Origin: Bacteroidota bacterium
GTDB lineage: Bacteria > Bacteroidota > Ignavibacteria > Palsa-1295
NCBI GenBank assembly: GCA_030706745.1
Contig: JAUZNX010000003.1
Span: 1-64,000 of the forward strand
Length of the DNA stretch: 64,000 nt
Reading direction: 5' to 3'
Shown here piece by piece: positions 43,478 to 52,231 of the stretch. The notes beneath the pieces were generated by a model. The model made no database searches, was not told where the DNA came from, and worked only from the letters and a program-made list of their open reading frames with translations. Each line of letters opens with the position of its first letter. Position 1 is the stretch's first letter. Made by a program: the position numbers and the translations under genes.

Positions 43478-45592
43478 CTAAGCTGGTCTCTCAATCTTCA
43501 GCCGCTGGTGCCGTCCATACTTTTGCTGCAACTCATATAGCTCCCGTTGCGCGCGGCGAGGATCATGCAATAGCATGCCAGCGATGTGTGATATGTTTTG
43601 CGCTGTGAATCCGTAGTGTTCGAGGATCGTCTCGTAGGGTGCTGAGACGCCAAAGTGATCGACCGCGAGCGATGCGCCCATCGAACCAACCCAGCGTTCC
43701 CAACCGAGCGATGCGCCAAGCTCGATCGAAAGCCGGCAGGTAACTTCGGGTGGCAGAATCCGGTCGCGATAGTTCTCGGACTGCGCCTCGAAAAACTCCC
43801 AGCACGGCATGCTAACCACTCGCGTCATCAGTCCATTAGCCTCCAGCAATATTTGTGCATCGAGCGCGAGTTGGACTTCGGAGCCGGTCGCGATGAGGAT
43901 AATTTCGGGCTGACTCATCGCCTCCGAGATCACATACGCGCCCTTGGCAAGCCCAGCGGCGCTTGCGTATTTCGCGCGATCGATCACAGGTAGCTTCTGC
44001 CGCGTTAGCACGATGCCCGAAGGCCCCGTGAGTTGCATCATGCAGCGCCAGGCCTCGACCGTCTCGTTGGCATCGGCGGGCCGGATCACTGCGAGGTTCG
44101 GCATCGCCCGCAATGACATCAACTGCTCGATCGGTTCGTGTGTCGGACCGTCTTCTCCAAGCGCTACGCTATCGTGCGTCCAGACGAATTTCGAGGGCAC
44201 GTTCATCAGTGCAGCTAGCCGCACTGATGGACGCATGTAATCGCTGAAGCAGAAGAAAGTTGAGCCGCTTGGATAGATGGCACCGTGCGCGGCCATGCCG
44301 TTGATAATTGCGGCCATGGCATGCTCGCGAACACCGAAATTTATTGTGCGGCCATGATAACTGCCCTTCTTGAGGGGACTCGGCTCAAAGTCGTCCCACT
44401 TCTCGAGCTTGGTAAAAGTCGACTCGTTCAAATCGGCCGCACCGCTCGTCAGCGTCGGTACAGTCTCAGCGATCGCGTTCATCACCTTGCCACCGGCTGT
44501 ACGCGTCGCGAGCGGGCCATCGGAGACTTTGAAGACTGGCAGGTTCTTGTCCCAGTTTTCCGGTAGTTTGTGTATGAGCGCATTCGAAAGTGTCTGCCAA
44601 TCATCCGGATGAGCTTTCCGATATATCCTGAATAACTCTTCCCACTTTCGGTGTATCTCAATTCCACGCGAGCCCGCTTCACGGAAATGGTAGAGTACAT
44701 CTTCAGGAATGTAGAACTCGGGCTCTCGCGGCCACCCCAAATGGTCCTTTGTCAGAGCGACCTCGTCCTTCCCGAGTGGATTTCCATGGGCCTTGCCGGT
44801 ATCCTGCTTATTTGGACTTCCATACCCAATATGCGTGTGGCAGATGATGAGAGTGGGCTTGTCCCGGATAGACTTCGCAACCGAAATCGCATGATCGACT
44901 TGGTCGAGATCATTTGCATCGGGGAGATCAATTACGTGCCAGTGGTAAGCTTCGAATCGTTTACTTACGTCTTCAGTGAAGGCGATCCGCGTATCACCAT
45001 CGATCGTAATTCCATTGTCATCGTAAAATGCAATGAGTTTGCCCAATTCGAGATGACCTGCGAGCGAAGCAGCCTCACTCGTTATACCTTCCTCCATGCA
45101 GCCATCACCTGCGAAAACATAAGTGTAATGATCGATCACATCCTGCCCGGCATGATTGAATGTGCTGGCAAGGAATTGCTCGGCAATTGCAAGACCGACG
45201 GAGTTTGCGAAGCCTTGCCCGAGTGGTCCGGTCGTTACTTCAATGCCGGGTGTATCGCCGCGCTCCGGGTGGCCCGGAGTTTTCGAGCCGAACTGCCGGA
45301 AGTTCTTAATCTCATCGAGGGATAGATCAAATCCGGTTAGATGCAGCAGGGCATAGTGCAACATCGAAGCGTGGCCGTTCGAGAGTACGAAGCGGTCACG
45401 ATTGTGCCAGCTTGGGTCTTCAGGGTCGAAGCGAAGGTGCTTGGTCCAGAGCAGATACGCGATGGGAGCGAGGCCCATCGGTGCGCCGGGATGGCCCGAC
45501 TTTGCCTTCTCAACAGCATCGACGGCCAGAAAGCGGATGGTATTAACGCAGAGTTCGTCGAGTTCTTCGGGGCTCAGGTGAGTGCGTGGCAT
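43478..45592 (-). CDS. tkt: Transketolase
   Basis: Thiamine-diphosphate enzyme of the pentose phosphate pathway (704 residues). N-terminal TPP domain: AVEKAKSGHPGAPMGLAPIA, LSNGHASMLHYALLHLTG, GPLGQGFANSVGLAIAE and the magnesium site VFAGDGCMEEGI. Central domain: VREHAMAAIINGMAAHG with FFCFSDYMRPSVRLAALMNV and THDSVALGEDGPTHEPIEQL. C-terminal domain ILIATGSEVQLALDA. Full length, no anomalies. Monocistronic by appearance: a repeat cluster lies upstream. Confidence 0.96.
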   Translation of the reverse strand: MPRTHLSPEELDELCVNTIRFLAVDAVEKAKSGHPGAPMGLAPIAYLLWTKHLRFDPEDPSWHNRDRFVLSNGHASMLHYALLHLTGFDLSLDEIKNFRQFGSKTPGHPERGDTPGIEVTTGPLGQGFANSVGLAIAEQFLASTFNHAGQDVIDHYTYVFAGDGCMEEGITSEAASLAGHLELGKLIAFYDDNGITIDGDTRIAFTEDVSKRFEAYHWHVIDLPDANDLDQVDHAISVAKSIRDKPTLIICHTHIGYGSPNKQDTGKAHGNPLGKDEVALTKDHLGWPREPEFYIPEDVLYHFREAGSRGIEIHRKWEELFRIYRKAHPDDWQTLSNALIHKLPENWDKNLPVFKVSDGPLATRTAGGKVMNAIAETVPTLTSGAADLNESTFTKLEKWDDFEPSPLKKGSYHGRTINFGVREHAMAAIINGMAAHGAIYPSGSTFFCFSDYMRPSVRLAALMNVPSKFVWTHDSVALGEDGPTHEPIEQLMSLRAMPNLAVIRPADANETVEAWRCMMQLTGPSGIVLTRQKLPVIDRAKYASAAGLAKGAYVISEAMSQPEIILIATGSEVQLALDAQILLEANGLMTRVVSMPCWEFFEAQSENYRDRILPPEVTCRLSIELGASLGWERWVGSMGASLAVDHFGVSAPYETILEHYGFTAQNISHIAGMLLHDPRRAQRELYELQQKYGRHQRLKIERPA

Positions 45593-45613
45593 TGTTTAAA
45601 AAAGCTTGAGTGG

Positions 45614-45704
45614 CGCGTGGATGCGTAGCGGGTAACGACAGAGTATATACTGGTAGTTGCTAATTCACTCGTTACGCGTTTTGCATCCACGCGTTATTCG
45701 TTAC
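45614..45704. repeat. Degenerate heptamer cluster upstream of tkt
   Basis: Left CGCGTGGATGCGTAGCG and GGTAACGAC are answered by the inverted CACTCGTTACGCGTTTTGCA and TCCACGCG, and CGTTATTCGTTACCG follows. Units keep a 7-nt period. It ends at the stop codon of the neighbouring barrel gene. Confidence 0.65.
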
Positions 45705-46249
45705 CGTTCGATATTCACTTCGTGCCCGAGCATCCAGCCGAGCCCGAAAAAGAAATTAGCGCGCAGTTGTGTTTCTCCGCCGGTGAGCACAAGTGTCGGG
45801 CCACCGCCGTATTCAAATGCGAAATCGCCAAAGCGGGTGGTGCGCACGCTTCCTAATCGAACGCCTAAACCAAACAGTGGCTCGGCATTGCCAGTGAGAT
45901 TTGGACCCTGCGACACCCCGCCTTGTGTGATCCATTCCCAATATCCGCCGGCCGGTGCTTGCGAGTGAAAGAAGCGCCGAATTCCAAATTGCATGAGCGC
46001 CTCGGAGTGGTCCCAGTACGGGTAATATCCCGCGCTGAATTCATAGCCCAAGCGGTCCGATCTCGGAAAGGAATATTCAATCGAACCGCTGAGCACTGGC
46101 TCGAAATCCTGGAACGGCGTGAAGAAGATGTTCGTGTTGATCGGCGTGATTATCAGCGCGCCGCTATAGCTCGAACGGAATCTTGCCGTTTGAGCCTGAG
46201 CAAGCCCCGACTGTATGAGCAATACCGTGACAAAAATGGCTGACCGCAT
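45701..46249 (-). CDS. Small outer-membrane barrel-like protein
   Basis: A 182-residue exported protein (MRSAIFVTVLLIQSGLAQAQ). Alternating strands: LSGSIEYSFPRSDRLGYEF, SAGYYPYWDHSEALMQFGI, EPLFGLGVRLGSVRT, DFAFEYGGGPTLVLTGGE, NFFFGLGWMLGHEVNIER. Eight or so strands fit a small barrel. The stop codon lies in the edge of the heptamer repeat cluster. No family is recognised. Confidence 0.65.
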   Translation of the reverse strand: MRSAIFVTVLLIQSGLAQAQTARFRSSYSGALIITPINTNIFFTPFQDFEPVLSGSIEYSFPRSDRLGYEFSAGYYPYWDHSEALMQFGIRRFFHSQAPAGGYWEWITQGGVSQGPNLTGNAEPLFGLGVRLGSVRTTRFGDFAFEYGGGPTLVLTGGETQLRANFFFGLGWMLGHEVNIER

Positions 46250-46310
46250 ATCCTTGTCACCACATTTTGTTCAAATTAGTTCGCGGGCAATCGGGCCTTC
46301 AGCCTAGAGG

Positions 46311-47162
46311 TCAATATTTATAAAATCCCTGCCCGCTCTTCTTGCCCAATGTACCGGCCGCAACCATCTTCTTAAGTAGTGGCGCAGCGCGGTATTTATC
46401 ATCCCCCAAGCCGGTGTGAAGCACGTTCATGATGGCGAGGCACACATCCAACCCGATGAAATCGGCCAGTTGCAGGGGTCCCATCGGGTGCGCCATGCCC
46501 AGCTTCATCACGGTGTCGATGTCCTCGGCACTTGCGACGCCTTCCGAGAGGGTAAAGATCGCCTCGTTGATCATCGGCATCAGAATTCGGTTCGAGACAA
46601 ACCCAGGCGAGTCGTTGACTTCGACCGGAGTCTTGCCCGCCTTTTCGGAGAGTGCGCGCACGGTCTGATAGACCTCGTCCGTGGTCGCCATACCGCGAAT
46701 GATTTCAACCAGCTTCATCACCGGTACCGGATTGAAGAAGTGCATTCCAATCACGTGTGTCGGACGCTTGGTCGTGGCAGCTAGTTCTGTGATCGAGATC
46801 GAGCTGGTGTTCGAAGCCAGGATGACACCTTCGCGTGCGTTCGCGTCGAGTTCGCTAAAGATCTGGCGTTTGAGGTCGAATCGCTCCGTCGCGGCTTCGA
46901 CAATCAGGTCTGCAGTTTTCGCGGCCGTACCGATATTCGTTTCGGTTTTGATTCTCGCGAGCGTTGCCTTCTGATCGTCCTCGGTAATCGCAGCCTTTTT
47001 GACTTGCCGGGCGAGATTGGAGGTGATCGTCGTGATCGCTTTGTTTAGAGCGTCCTGACTTACATCGACCAGTGTGACATTGTATCCGGTCTGCGCGAAG
47101 ACATGCGCGATGCCGTTGCCCATGGTGCCAGCGCCGATAACGGTAATATTTTGAATTGCCAT
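46311..47162 (-). CDS. hbd: 3-hydroxybutyryl-CoA dehydrogenase
   Basis: NAD-linked oxidation of 3-hydroxyacyl-CoA (283 residues). The N-terminal Rossmann motif VIGAGTMGNGIAHVFAQTGY is followed by ASNTSSISITELA, the catalytic His in GMHFFNPVPVMKLVEII, and the signature NDSPGFVSNRILMPMINEAI in the C-terminal domain, with LGMAHPMGPLQLADFIGLDV. It lies 7 bp downstream of a glycosyltransferase gene, so transcription may continue from there; functionally it pairs with the thiolase at 49544. Confidence 0.93.
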   Translation of the reverse strand: MAIQNITVIGAGTMGNGIAHVFAQTGYNVTLVDVSQDALNKAITTITSNLARQVKKAAITEDDQKATLARIKTETNIGTAAKTADLIVEAATERFDLKRQIFSELDANAREGVILASNTSSISITELAATTKRPTHVIGMHFFNPVPVMKLVEIIRGMATTDEVYQTVRALSEKAGKTPVEVNDSPGFVSNRILMPMINEAIFTLSEGVASAEDIDTVMKLGMAHPMGPLQLADFIGLDVCLAIMNVLHTGLGDDKYRAAPLLKKMVAAGTLGKKSGQGFYKY

Positions 47163-47169
47163 CGTTGTT

Positions 47170-47910
47170 TTACTTGAGGTGAAGGAATGGAATGAGGAGC
47201 ATGTCCCAAAATACTTTCAGTGTCCGCACGAGGTTGTACGTAATCCGCGAATCCTGATCGTGCGTCCACTCGACCGGAAACTCGACAACCGAATAGCCCC
47301 GTCGCGTTGCCAGCCAGAGAACCTCGCCATCGAAGATGACTGAGGTTAGTTTGACGTGGGTAAACAGGTCGTGTGCAGCCGCGCGAGTAAACAGTTTAAA
47401 TCCGCACTGGGTGTCCTTGAGCTTGAGTCCGAGATAACTTCGCTGGATGAGACCGAAGATTTTTGAAAGGCGCTCTCGGATGAACGACTGGTGTTCCATG
47501 ACTTTAGTCCCTGCAATGGCCCGCGAACCGATCGCAATGTCCATGCCGGTATCCAGTAGCGCCTCGGCCACATGCAGATATTCCAGCGGCACGGCGTAAT
47601 CGGCATCCATGAAAAGGATACGTTCGCCTTTTGCTTCGCACATTCCTACCTTGAGCGCCTTTCCCTTGCCGGCGTTCGGCTGGTATTCGATGCTGCGACC
47701 CAAAATGTTTGCGGGAAGCTGAAGAAAGAGGAGATCGGCCTCGGCCTTTGTCGTGTCGCGGCTGCCATCGCTCACGATGATGATCTCGAATGTGCCGGGC
47801 TTACCCGCCAGGTATGCGAGGGTCGCGCGGAGTGTTCGCGGCAAGCGCGTCGCTTCGTTGTAGCAGGGGATGACGATCGAAAGGTCGATGGTCGATTGGC
47901 CGTCGTTCAT
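47170..47910 (-). CDS. Family 2 glycosyltransferase (dolichyl-phosphate glucosyltransferase-like)
   Basis: A GT-A enzyme of 246 residues moving a sugar from a nucleotide to a polyprenyl phosphate. Motifs: LSIVIPCYNEATRLPRTLRA, IIVSDGSRDTTK, PNAGKGKALKVGM and the DxD-like FMDADYAVP; CGFKLFTRAAA and WLATRRGYSVVEFPVEW follow. Its start abuts the stop of the GT39-type gene (adjacent codons), so the polyprenyl-sugar donor made here probably feeds that membrane transferase. Confidence 0.88.
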   Translation of the reverse strand: MNDGQSTIDLSIVIPCYNEATRLPRTLRATLAYLAGKPGTFEIIIVSDGSRDTTKAEADLLFLQLPANILGRSIEYQPNAGKGKALKVGMCEAKGERILFMDADYAVPLEYLHVAEALLDTGMDIAIGSRAIAGTKVMEHQSFIRERLSKIFGLIQRSYLGLKLKDTQCGFKLFTRAAAHDLFTHVKLTSVIFDGEVLWLATRRGYSVVEFPVEWTHDQDSRITYNLVRTLKVFWDMLLIPFLHLK

Positions 47911-49509
47911 TCAGTGGCGAAGCTGATAAGCGATGGTGGATTGTATCGTATCGCGAGCGACATATCGATCTTGCAGCAATTGTTCGAGTTCAGGATAGCG
48001 CAGAGCGATGGTCGTTCGGCTGTCATCGTTCGTATTACCCTGCGATGTGTATCGGTCGGCCGTCTCAACAAGAAAAAGCTCGGGAGGGTTACGTATGAGC
48101 GAGGTCACTAATTCGTCCCGCTCATGCTTAGGGGCGCCGATTGGTTTGAAGTGAATCGTATTCAGGTACTCATTGGCGGGCTGACGGCCACTCTTCCAAT
48201 AAACGTACGGCGCGAAGCCGAAGATGAAGATACGATCGCTGGGTTTTGTGTTCGCGAGCACAAAATTTGTGAGCGAGTCACCGGCCACGTAGCCGTTTGG
48301 AGGGGTCTCGCCGCGCACCATCGCGCCAAATTCATGCGCGCGGGTATGCAAGTCGGCACGCGAGGTCCACGCATAACTCAGAAGGCAAAGCAGGATGGCG
48401 AGGACTGTCGCGTTCGCCCAAACAGGTAGAGTATCGCGCTTCGAAAGTAATTGGCCAATATGTCCAATCCCCGCGCCAACCAGAAGATCAGCCCATGGCA
48501 AAAGAACGGCATAATGATATGTAAAGCCCTTGTTCTGGGCTTGGACGATAATGTATGCAATGAGGCATCCAAATACCAGCAACATTAATGATAAATATTC
48601 CTCACGCGTGTGCTTCGCCCTCGAATCGCGATCGAACGCCCAATAGATCCATCCAAGCATTGCAGCAACGAACCACGCGATGTCCAGCGCGTGGAAACTG
48701 GTCCGCAGATTCGTGATAGCGGTAAATGATCCGGAGTAATTATTAGAGACATAGGTGGATGTGGCAGAAGTCGTGATCTGCCACAGCGGCAACAGCTCGC
48801 CATTCGCGACGAGGTAGAGGCTCTCTGCTCCAATGGCAATGGCGAATCCTGTTAGCATCCAGGTTATCCCCTTCCAGCGGAGTTGACGCTCATCGCCGGA
48901 GTGAGTCCAAACGACAGCGGCGGCAAGTATGAGAAAGAGGGCACTCGGATACTTGAAGTAGAACGTGATTCCAATGCAAACTCCGGCGAGTGTCGCGCGA
49001 AGCCAAAGCCCGCGTGTTTCCGAAATAGTGCGCTGGGGTAAGACGAGCAATACGGCCAGTAGCAGGAATGGCACGCTGTACGTCTCTGCCTGCGCAGTGT
49101 CCCAATGGCCGAAGATATAGTATTGGAGAAGAAACGCGACCGAAGCCATCACGGCTGAGACATGCCGCCACGGAGTATTTTTCCAAAAGCGAGTTGCGAG
49201 CAGGAAGACCAGCGCGATGCAGAGCAGCGCGTTCAGATAGTCGAATATCCGAATGGCACGAACGCTCTTGCCGAACAGCGCGAATGCGGTGGCATAGGTG
49301 TAAAAGACATTCGGCGGCTTAATGTCCCAAAAGTCGAGATAGGGTCGTTGGCCGTGAAGAATCGCGCTGCCGCCGTATGCGAATGTGCCCTGATCGTAAT
49401 CGAACGGCCAGTAGATAGTAGGGAGCAGCAGGAGCGCTGCAACTCCAACCGTGAAAAGTAGAGCCCAACGAGTGGATAGTGGATAGTGGATAGTGAATAG
49501 TTCTCTCAT
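47911..49509 (-). CDS. Membrane glycosyltransferase, GT39/ArnT-like
   Basis: A 532-residue membrane protein with about ten helices and a long C-terminal tail, resembling PMT/ArnT-type transferases that use polyprenyl-linked sugars. A first periplasmic loop has FDYDQGTFAYGGSAILHGQR, DFWDIKPPNVFYTYATAFAL, with the acidic residues (YDQG, WDIKP) expected at the active site. The N-terminal peptide FTIHYPLSTRW is encoded by a heptamer repeat. The stop codon abuts the GT2 gene. It may glycosylate envelope proteins or lipids. Confidence 0.82.
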   Translation of the reverse strand: MRELFTIHYPLSTRWALLFTVGVAALLLLPTIYWPFDYDQGTFAYGGSAILHGQRPYLDFWDIKPPNVFYTYATAFALFGKSVRAIRIFDYLNALLCIALVFLLATRFWKNTPWRHVSAVMASVAFLLQYYIFGHWDTAQAETYSVPFLLLAVLLVLPQRTISETRGLWLRATLAGVCIGITFYFKYPSALFLILAAAVVWTHSGDERQLRWKGITWMLTGFAIAIGAESLYLVANGELLPLWQITTSATSTYVSNNYSGSFTAITNLRTSFHALDIAWFVAAMLGWIYWAFDRDSRAKHTREEYLSLMLLVFGCLIAYIIVQAQNKGFTYHYAVLLPWADLLVGAGIGHIGQLLSKRDTLPVWANATVLAILLCLLSYAWTSRADLHTRAHEFGAMVRGETPPNGYVAGDSLTNFVLANTKPSDRIFIFGFAPYVYWKSGRQPANEYLNTIHFKPIGAPKHERDELVTSLIRNPPELFLVETADRYTSQGNTNDDSRTTIALRYPELEQLLQDRYVARDTIQSTIAYQLRH

Positions 49510-49542
49510 TCGCAGTCCTCTTAACTATCCACTATCCACTAC
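49471..49542. repeat. Heptamer repeat pair at the GT39-like gene start
   Basis: GTGGATA three times then GTGAATA (49472-49499) and the inverted copy TTAACTA, TCCACTA, TCCACTA (49521-49541). The left array codes the first residues of the membrane transferase; the right array lies in the gap before the thiolase stop. Confidence 0.9.
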
Positions 49543-49543
49543 T

Positions 49544-50716
49544 TTAGAGGCGTTCCACGATCATGGTCGTGGCCTCACCGCCGCCAATGCAGATCGATGC
49601 AAGTCCAATGCGCTTGTTTTGACGTTCGAGCGCGTTCAGGAGCGTGATGATAATACGGGTGCCGCTTGCCCCGATTGGATGACCGAGCGCTATGGCACCG
49701 CCGAGCACGTTCAGTTTCTCAAGCGGAATGCCGAGCGTATTCTTCGCCGCCAGCGAAACGACAGCAAATGCTTCGTTGACCTCGAACAGGTCAATGTCAT
49801 CCAACGTCAGCTTGGCGCGCTTGAGCGCCGTGCGGATCGAATAGACCGGTGCCGTCGTGAACTTAGCGGGTTCCTGCGCATGGGAAGAATAAGCAAGGAT
49901 ACGCGCCGTTGGCTTGTAGCCTTTCGTCTTGGCGAACTCTTCACTTGTGACTACCAGAGCCGCTCCGCCATCGTTGATCGAACTGGCATTGGCGGCCGTT
50001 ACTGTACCATCCTTGCGGAAGGCGGGCTTGAGCGTTGGCACTTTGTCGTACTTGACCTTTTTCGGATTCTCGTCCTCGGTCACTTCGACGGTTTCCTTTC
50101 CGCGTTGCACCGTTACGGGCGTTATTTCGGATGCAAAAGCACCATTCGCCATCGATTCGTTGGCAAGCTTGAAGCTGCGGATCGCAAACTCGTCCTGCGC
50201 TTCGCGTGGGATGGCGCATTCGTCGGCACACATTTCCGCCGCCTCGCCCATGTGGAAATTGTTATAGACGTCCCACAAACCGTCCTTGATCATTTCATCG
50301 ACGAGTTCGGCATTGCCCATCTTGTAGCCCGAGCGGGCCTTTGCTAAAAGGTACGGGGCGTTCGACATGGATTCCATGCCGCCCGCGACGACGACGCTCG
50401 CATCATTCAGCAGGATCGCCTGTGTCGCCATCATGACGGCCTTCATGCCGGAGCCGCATACTTTGTTGATCGTCGTGCACGGCGCGCTGTTCGGGATTCC
50501 GGCGCCAATTGATGCCTGCCGGGCCGGTGCTTGTCCCACGCCCGCCGTCAGGACGCAGCCCATGTACACTTCCTCGACATCTTCGGGCTTGACGCCCGAG
50601 CGTTCGAGCGCGGCTTTAATTGCGACAGAGCCGAGTCTCGGGGCCGGTACTTCGGCGAGAGAGCCCATGAATGTACCGATTGGGGTGCGTGCGCCGCGAA
50701 GAATTACTGGTGTCAT
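49544..50716 (-). CDS. Acetyl-CoA acetyltransferase (thiolase)
   Basis: Condenses or cleaves acyl-CoA units (390 residues). Active-site Cys87 lies in TTINKVCGSGMKAV; further signatures are VNEAFAVVSLAA, GHPIGASGTRIIITLL and the second Cys in CIGGGEATTMIVERL. The start at 50716 (MTPVILRGARTPIGTF) is family-typical; the longer frame to 50776 is not. It stands alone on its strand, between repeats. Together with the dehydrogenase at 46311 it covers two steps between acetyl-CoA and 3-hydroxybutyryl-CoA. Confidence 0.94.
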   Translation of the reverse strand: MTPVILRGARTPIGTFMGSLAEVPAPRLGSVAIKAALERSGVKPEDVEEVYMGCVLTAGVGQAPARQASIGAGIPNSAPCTTINKVCGSGMKAVMMATQAILLNDASVVVAGGMESMSNAPYLLAKARSGYKMGNAELVDEMIKDGLWDVYNNFHMGEAAEMCADECAIPREAQDEFAIRSFKLANESMANGAFASEITPVTVQRGKETVEVTEDENPKKVKYDKVPTLKPAFRKDGTVTAANASSINDGGAALVVTSEEFAKTKGYKPTARILAYSSHAQEPAKFTTAPVYSIRTALKRAKLTLDDIDLFEVNEAFAVVSLAAKNTLGIPLEKLNVLGGAIALGHPIGASGTRIIITLLNALERQNKRIGLASICIGGGEATTMIVERL

Positions 50717-50721
50717 AATAG

Positions 50722-50862
50722 ATGCTAAGTGCTCAGTGCTAGTACAAAGTTTGGAGGTCGAGTGCACCTGAAACAACCCGGTGAAGTATTTTGTCCCGTT
50801 CTGTGTTTAGCACTGGCTGACCATCTTAGGACCCAGCACTCAGCATTTAGTACTCAGCACTT
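50722..50862. repeat. Heptamer repeat pair between divergent genes
   Basis: Left GCTAAGT, GCTCAGT, GCTAGTA (50724-50744); right CCAGCAC, TCAGCAT, TTAGTAC, TCAGCAC (50833-50860), with TGTTTAGCACTGG in between. Both sit in the 155-bp gap between the thiolase and mutase-subunit starts. Confidence 0.85.
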
Positions 50863-50871
50863 TTAAGCACA

Positions 50872-51294
50872 TTGAGAAAGATACGAGTTCTCATCGCCAA
50901 AGCCGGATTGGACGGTCACGATCGCGGCGCGAAAGTTATTGCCGCCGCACTCCGCGATGCCGGCATGGAGGTAATCTACACCGGCTTGCGCCAAACGCCC
51001 GAAATGATCGCCGAGGCCGCATTGCAGGAGGATGTTGACGTGGTCGGCATATCCATGCTTTCCGGCGCGCACATGACAATCTTCCCGCGAGTCCTGAAGC
51101 TCCTTCGCGACCGAGGGCTCGATGATGTCCTGCTGACCGGCGGCGGCATTATGTCGAACGATGACATCGAGGAGTTGAAGAAAATTGGCGTTGGCCAGCT
51201 CTTTACACCCGGTGCGGCGATGGCCACGATAGCTGAGTATATCCAAAATTGGGTAATGGAACGCGATGCGGCTCGAGTAGCGACCGCTGAATAA
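50872..51294 (+). CDS. Methylmalonyl-CoA mutase, cobalamin-binding subunit
   Basis: A 140-residue stand-alone B12-binding domain. The DxHxxG motif is [12 protein letters not shown] (Asp14, His16, Gly19; His16 binds cobalt in the family), with [11 protein letters not shown] and [12 protein letters not shown] completing the cofactor site. It would join a separate catalytic subunit, not in this window, to rearrange methylmalonyl-CoA and succinyl-CoA. The TTG at 50872 appears to be the start ([12 protein letters not shown]). This makes the organism's B12 uptake operon relevant. Confidence 0.9.
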   Translation: MRKIRVLIAKAGLDGHDRGAKVIAAALRDAGMEVIYTGLRQTPEMIAEAALQEDVDVVGISMLSGAHMTIFPRVLKLLRDRGLDDVLLTGGGIMSNDDIEELKKIGVGQLFTPGAAMATIAEYIQNWVMERDAARVATAE

Positions 51295-51358
51295 CGGCTT
51301 CTGAGTAACGACAAAAAGAAGTCTGCAATTTTCCTTTCTCGTTACTCGTTAGTCGTCC
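51290..51358. repeat. Heptamer repeat pair after the mutase subunit gene
   Basis: AATAACG, then AGTAACG after one other unit, then the inverted TCGTTAC, TCGTTAG, TCGTCCG (51339-51359). It includes the stop codon of the mutase subunit and ends before the tRNA gene. Confidence 0.7.
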
Positions 51359-51374
51359 GCTCAATACTGAGTCT

Positions 51375-51465
51375 GGAGAGGTGCAAGAGTGGTTTAATTG
51401 GGTCGCCTGGAAAGCGGCTGTGCGTTAATAGCGCACCGAGAGTTCGAATCTCTCCCTCTCCGCCA
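51375..51465 (+). tRNA. tRNA-Ser (anticodon GGA)
   Basis: Acceptor GGAGAGG pairs with CCTCTCC, discriminator G, and an encoded CCA at 51463-51465. Anticodon stem GTCGC/GCGGC holds the loop CTGGAAA, giving anticodon GGA. A long variable arm (GTGCG TTAATA CGCAC type) is typical of class II tRNA-Ser, and the T arm is GAGAGTTCGAATCTC. Confidence 0.95.
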
Positions 51466-51470
51466 ACAGC

Positions 51471-51944
51471 ATGACGATTACTTCCTGTACCGAGAAGATC
51501 GAATCCATTCGGGCACTTCCCGAGCGATTGACCGATGCCGTCCGAGGCTTGACGGAAGCCCAGCTCGATACACCCTATCGCGATGGCGGCTGGAGTCCCA
51601 GGCAGATAGTGCATCACGTTGCCGACGCCCACATGAATGCCTTCGTTCGGATGATGCTGATCCTCACTGAAGATCACCCCAAGGTCAAACCATACGAGCA
51701 GGATGCCTGGGCAAAGACCTCATCTTACAAAGGGCCGTTGGAACCGTCGCTTGCTATCATTGGCGGGCTTCACTCGCGAATGGCCAGCCTTTTCGAATCG
51801 CTCGGGGATGGGGAATGGAGCCGGACAATGAATCACCCCGAACGAGGCGATGAGTCTCTCGAAACCGTGCTCGAAATGTATGCGAACCATGGTAGGGCCC
51901 ACGTCGAGCAAATTCTCTCTCTCCGACGGCAGAGGGGGTGGTAG
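51471..51944 (+). CDS. DinB/YfiT-family metal-dependent protein (bacillithiol-transferase-like)
   Basis: A 157-residue four-helix protein of the DinB fold. The YfiT/BstA pattern is clear: PYRDGGWSPRQIVHHVADAH, MMLILTEDHPKVKPYEQDAW and HGRAHVEQILSLR, which supply the three metal-binding His. In Firmicutes relatives transfer bacillithiol to substrates; whether this organism makes bacillithiol is unknown. The ATG is only 5 nt after the CCA of tRNA-Ser, so the mRNA may be cut from a tRNA-mRNA transcript. Confidence 0.85.
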   Translation: MTITSCTEKIESIRALPERLTDAVRGLTEAQLDTPYRDGGWSPRQIVHHVADAHMNAFVRMMLILTEDHPKVKPYEQDAWAKTSSYKGPLEPSLAIIGGLHSRMASLFESLGDGEWSRTMNHPERGDESLETVLEMYANHGRAHVEQILSLRRQRGW

Positions 51945-52103
51945 AAATGCAGGGTTCTGCCCGGAACCAGGCCCGCTCGCCAAGCGTGAGTTTACGATGG
52001 GTAAGGAATGCTCTTGAGTGTCTGGCAGGACTCCTTAGGGGTTCCAACGACGTCTGGTAACCTCGACAAGACTTAGGTGACACAACCCTTTGTGCGCTTT
52101 ATG

Positions 52104-52177
52104 TAGCGGGGGAGGGATTCGAACCCACGACCTACGGATTATGATTCCGACGCTCTAACCGACTGAGCTACCCCGCC
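52104..52177 (-). tRNA. tRNA-Met (anticodon CAT)
   Basis: Read on the minus strand: acceptor GGCGGGG with CCCCGCT, D arm GCTCAGTCGGTTAGAGC, anticodon loop ATCATAA (anticodon CAT), T arm with GGGTTCGAATCCC and discriminator A. CCA is not encoded. It looks like an elongator tRNA-Met; a tRNA-Ile with lysidine-modified CAT cannot be fully excluded. Confidence 0.9.
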
Positions 52178-52183
52178 AAATTC

Positions 52184-52231
52184 AATTACGAATGACGAAT
52201 GAAGAATGACGCATGGGTCATTCTTCATTCG
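52184..52231. repeat. Heptamer repeat pair before the alpha/beta hydrolase
   Basis: ATTACGA, ATGACGA, ATGAAGA, ATGACGC, then ATGGGTC and the inverted ATTCTTC, ATTCGGG, in unbroken 7-nt phase. The units are the same as inside carA. The right half includes the first possible ATG (52213) of the next gene. Confidence 0.9.

Noticed and set aside
45614-52231. CRISPR array considered for the short repeats
   Set aside because: Units are 7 bp, without spacers, inverted rather than direct, and no cas gene is present.
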